Made by a program: the position numbers and the translations under genes
Part shown: one piece after another, positions 62,823 to 64,000 of the stretch
Layout: each line of letters opens with the position of its first letter
Numbering within the stretch: the first letter of the stretch is position 1
The notes under the pieces: model-generated
What the model was told of the DNA's origin: nothing
The model's database searches: none
The model's input: the letters and a program-made list of their open reading frames with translations, nothing else
DNA from: Chitinophaga pinensis DSM 2588
GTDB taxonomy: Bacteria; Bacteroidota; Bacteroidia; Chitinophagales; Chitinophagaceae
Direction: 5' to 3'
Assembly (NCBI RefSeq): GCF_000024005.1
Contig: NC_013132.1
Span: 4,644,001-4,708,000 of the forward strand
Length of the DNA stretch: 64,000 bases

Positions 62823-64000
62823 ATGGAACTAACCAAGACCGTAACCCCTGAATTCCTCACCGGCGGCGGTGAAATGGGGGAATTGATTCGCTCCAGGGAT
62901 TGGTCTAAAACGCCATTAGGACCTGTTGAAGCGTGGCCTCAAAGTTTGAAGACCTGTGTGCGTATTATGCTTACTTCACGGCAACCCATGTTTGTATGGT
63001 GGGGCGGCGACCTGATTAACCTGTATAACGATGCATATAGAAGTATTCTCGGCGGAAAACACCCTGCCGTGCTGGGAAGTCCTGCCAGTGAGGTATGGAC
63101 GGAAATATGGGACCAGGTAGGTCCCAGGGCAGAAGTGTGTATGCAGCAGAATGTTGGCACATATGATGAATCATTGCTGCTACTGATGGAGCGGAATGGG
63201 TATCCTGAAGAAACCTACTACACGTTTTCATATAGTCCGGTGCCTGGAGATGAAGGCGGCACCAGCGGTATTATCTGCGCCAATACTGACGATACACAAC
63301 GTATCCTTGGTGAAAGACAATTACGTACGTTGAAAGATCTGGGTAGATACCTGGCGGAAGCAAAAGATGATGCAGATGTATATAACCGCGCTGTAGAAAT
63401 ATTAAAAGAAAACCCGGCAGATTTCCCTTTTGCCTGTTTTTACGAACTCAGTATACAGACCGGCACCCTGAACATGACGGCGAAAACAGATGAACTGTTG
63501 TCCACAGATATCCTGCCGCAAGAGCTTATCCTGGAGAGTACGATTGCTGACGACTGGCAGTTTCCCTACGTGATAACGCATAACCGTGCGGCCAGGATCG
63601 AGGAGCTTCAGGCGAAATATGGACAACTGCCTTCTGGTTGCTGGACGATCAGTCCGGACCAGGCACTCGTGATTCCTGTGATGCAAAACGGACAGGATTG
63701 TCCTTTTGCATTGCTCATCGTAGGTATTAATCCGCACCGGCAACTGGATGAAAAATACACCAGTTTTTTTCAGCTGGTCGCCGATCAGATCGCGGGTAGT
63801 ATTGTAAATGTGCATACAGTAGAAGAAGCCCGAAAAAGGGCGGAAGCGCTGCTGGAAATAGACCGGGCAAAAACCGCCTTTTTCAGTAATATCAGTCACG
63901 AGTTCCGCACACCATTGACGCTGATGCTGGGGCCACTGGAGGAATTGTTGTCTCAACAGGATGGTGTACTGACTAAGCAGCAGGAAGCCAATGTCACCGC
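62823..64000 (+). CDS. PAS/GAF sensor histidine kinase, C-terminus cut off by the window edge
   Basis: Open from the ATG at 62823 to the window end (392 codons and two bases). Residues about 20-165 are a PAS-like sensor that begins with the frequent [11 protein letters not shown](V/I)xxWPQSL pattern. Residues about 170-330 look like a GAF domain. A short coiled coil leads to the HisKA box [16 protein letters not shown] with His359. There are no membrane helices in the visible part, so it appears cytoplasmic. Large Bacteroidota homologues often continue with ATPase, receiver and AraC-type domains, but none of that can be seen here. Confidence 0.88.
   Translation, partial: MELTKTVTPEFLTGGGEMGELIRSRDWSKTPLGPVEAWPQSLKTCVRIMLTSRQPMFVWWGGDLINLYNDAYRSILGGKHPAVLGSPASEVWTEIWDQVGPRAEVCMQQNVGTYDESLLLLMERNGYPEETYYTFSYSPVPGDEGGTSGIICANTDDTQRILGERQLRTLKDLGRYLAEAKDDADVYNRAVEILKENPADFPFACFYELSIQTGTLNMTAKTDELLSTDILPQELILESTIADDWQFPYVITHNRAARIEELQAKYGQLPSGCWTISPDQALVIPVMQNGQDCPFALLIVGINPHRQLDEKYTSFFQLVADQIAGSIVNVHTVEEARKRAEALLEIDRAKTAFFSNISHEFRTPLTLMLGPLEELLSQQDGVLTKQQEANVT

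Overview
The window looks like a chromosomal segment of a Chitinophaga-like member of the Bacteroidota. The evidence is type IX secretion (T9SS) sorting tails, TonB-dependent and carboxypeptidase-regulatory-domain outer-membrane proteins, repeated TAnnTTTG promoter -7 boxes, almost no Shine-Dalgarno sites, and typical Chitinophagaceae gene pairings. No rRNA, tRNA, transposase, integrase or CRISPR array was seen.

1-26 kb is a surface-polysaccharide locus. It starts inside a Wzz-like chain-length protein (minus). A 2,334-residue secreted esterase/adhesin with a T9SS tail follows (minus), then a membrane GT2 glycosyltransferase (minus). A plus-strand run then has a receiver-only response regulator, a sugar-phosphate transferase with a degenerate receiver at its N-terminus, two GT2 enzymes, an asparagine-synthase-type amidotransferase, a GT4 enzyme and a methyltransferase. 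Many of these genes overlap and they end at a strong terminator. A Wzx-type flippase (minus), a second giant esterase/beta-helix/PKD-repeat T9SS protein (plus), and a GT plus hexapeptide acyltransferase pair (minus) complete the locus. Together they supply initiation, elongation, amidation, methylation, acylation, flipping and length control of a polysaccharide. Two secreted esterase-adhesins flank the assembly genes.

26-35.7 kb is mixed metabolism: a GNAT-nitrilase fusion with a thiamine-binding-type small protein, a polytopic GT-C-like membrane protein, a YeiH-family exporter with a SpmA/SpmB-like transporter, YchF, and a divergent pair of an aminoglycoside-phosphotransferase-fold kinase and a secreted six-hairpin glycosidase.

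35.8-44.8 kb holds a TonB-dependent receptor and a CzcCBA-type heavy-metal RND efflux operon with a small secreted protein upstream. 45.3-48.1 kb is a methionine/homocysteine module (metX divergent from osmC-like and metZ). It is preceded by a 500-base gap with a cruciform hairpin and an inverted pair of AATTAGG heptamer arrays.

48.3-59.2 kb carries small membrane proteins, a DUF5686-type outer-membrane protein, TrhO, an operon-like group of two-component regulator, kinase and a miniature RND adaptor that lacks the lipoyl/hairpin module, an ABC-F ATPase whose stop codon lies in a second AATTAGG array, and a DUF3347-type lipoprotein. 59.3-64 kb has thrS and infC. The usual rpmI-rplT partners are absent after infC; a terminator and then a response regulator with a truncated sensor kinase follow instead.

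The strongest candidates for new biology are the pseudo-receiver sugar transferase beside a free receiver, the T9SS esterase-adhesins framing the polysaccharide genes, the mini-adaptor coupled to a two-component system, and the heptamer arrays that supply stop codons.
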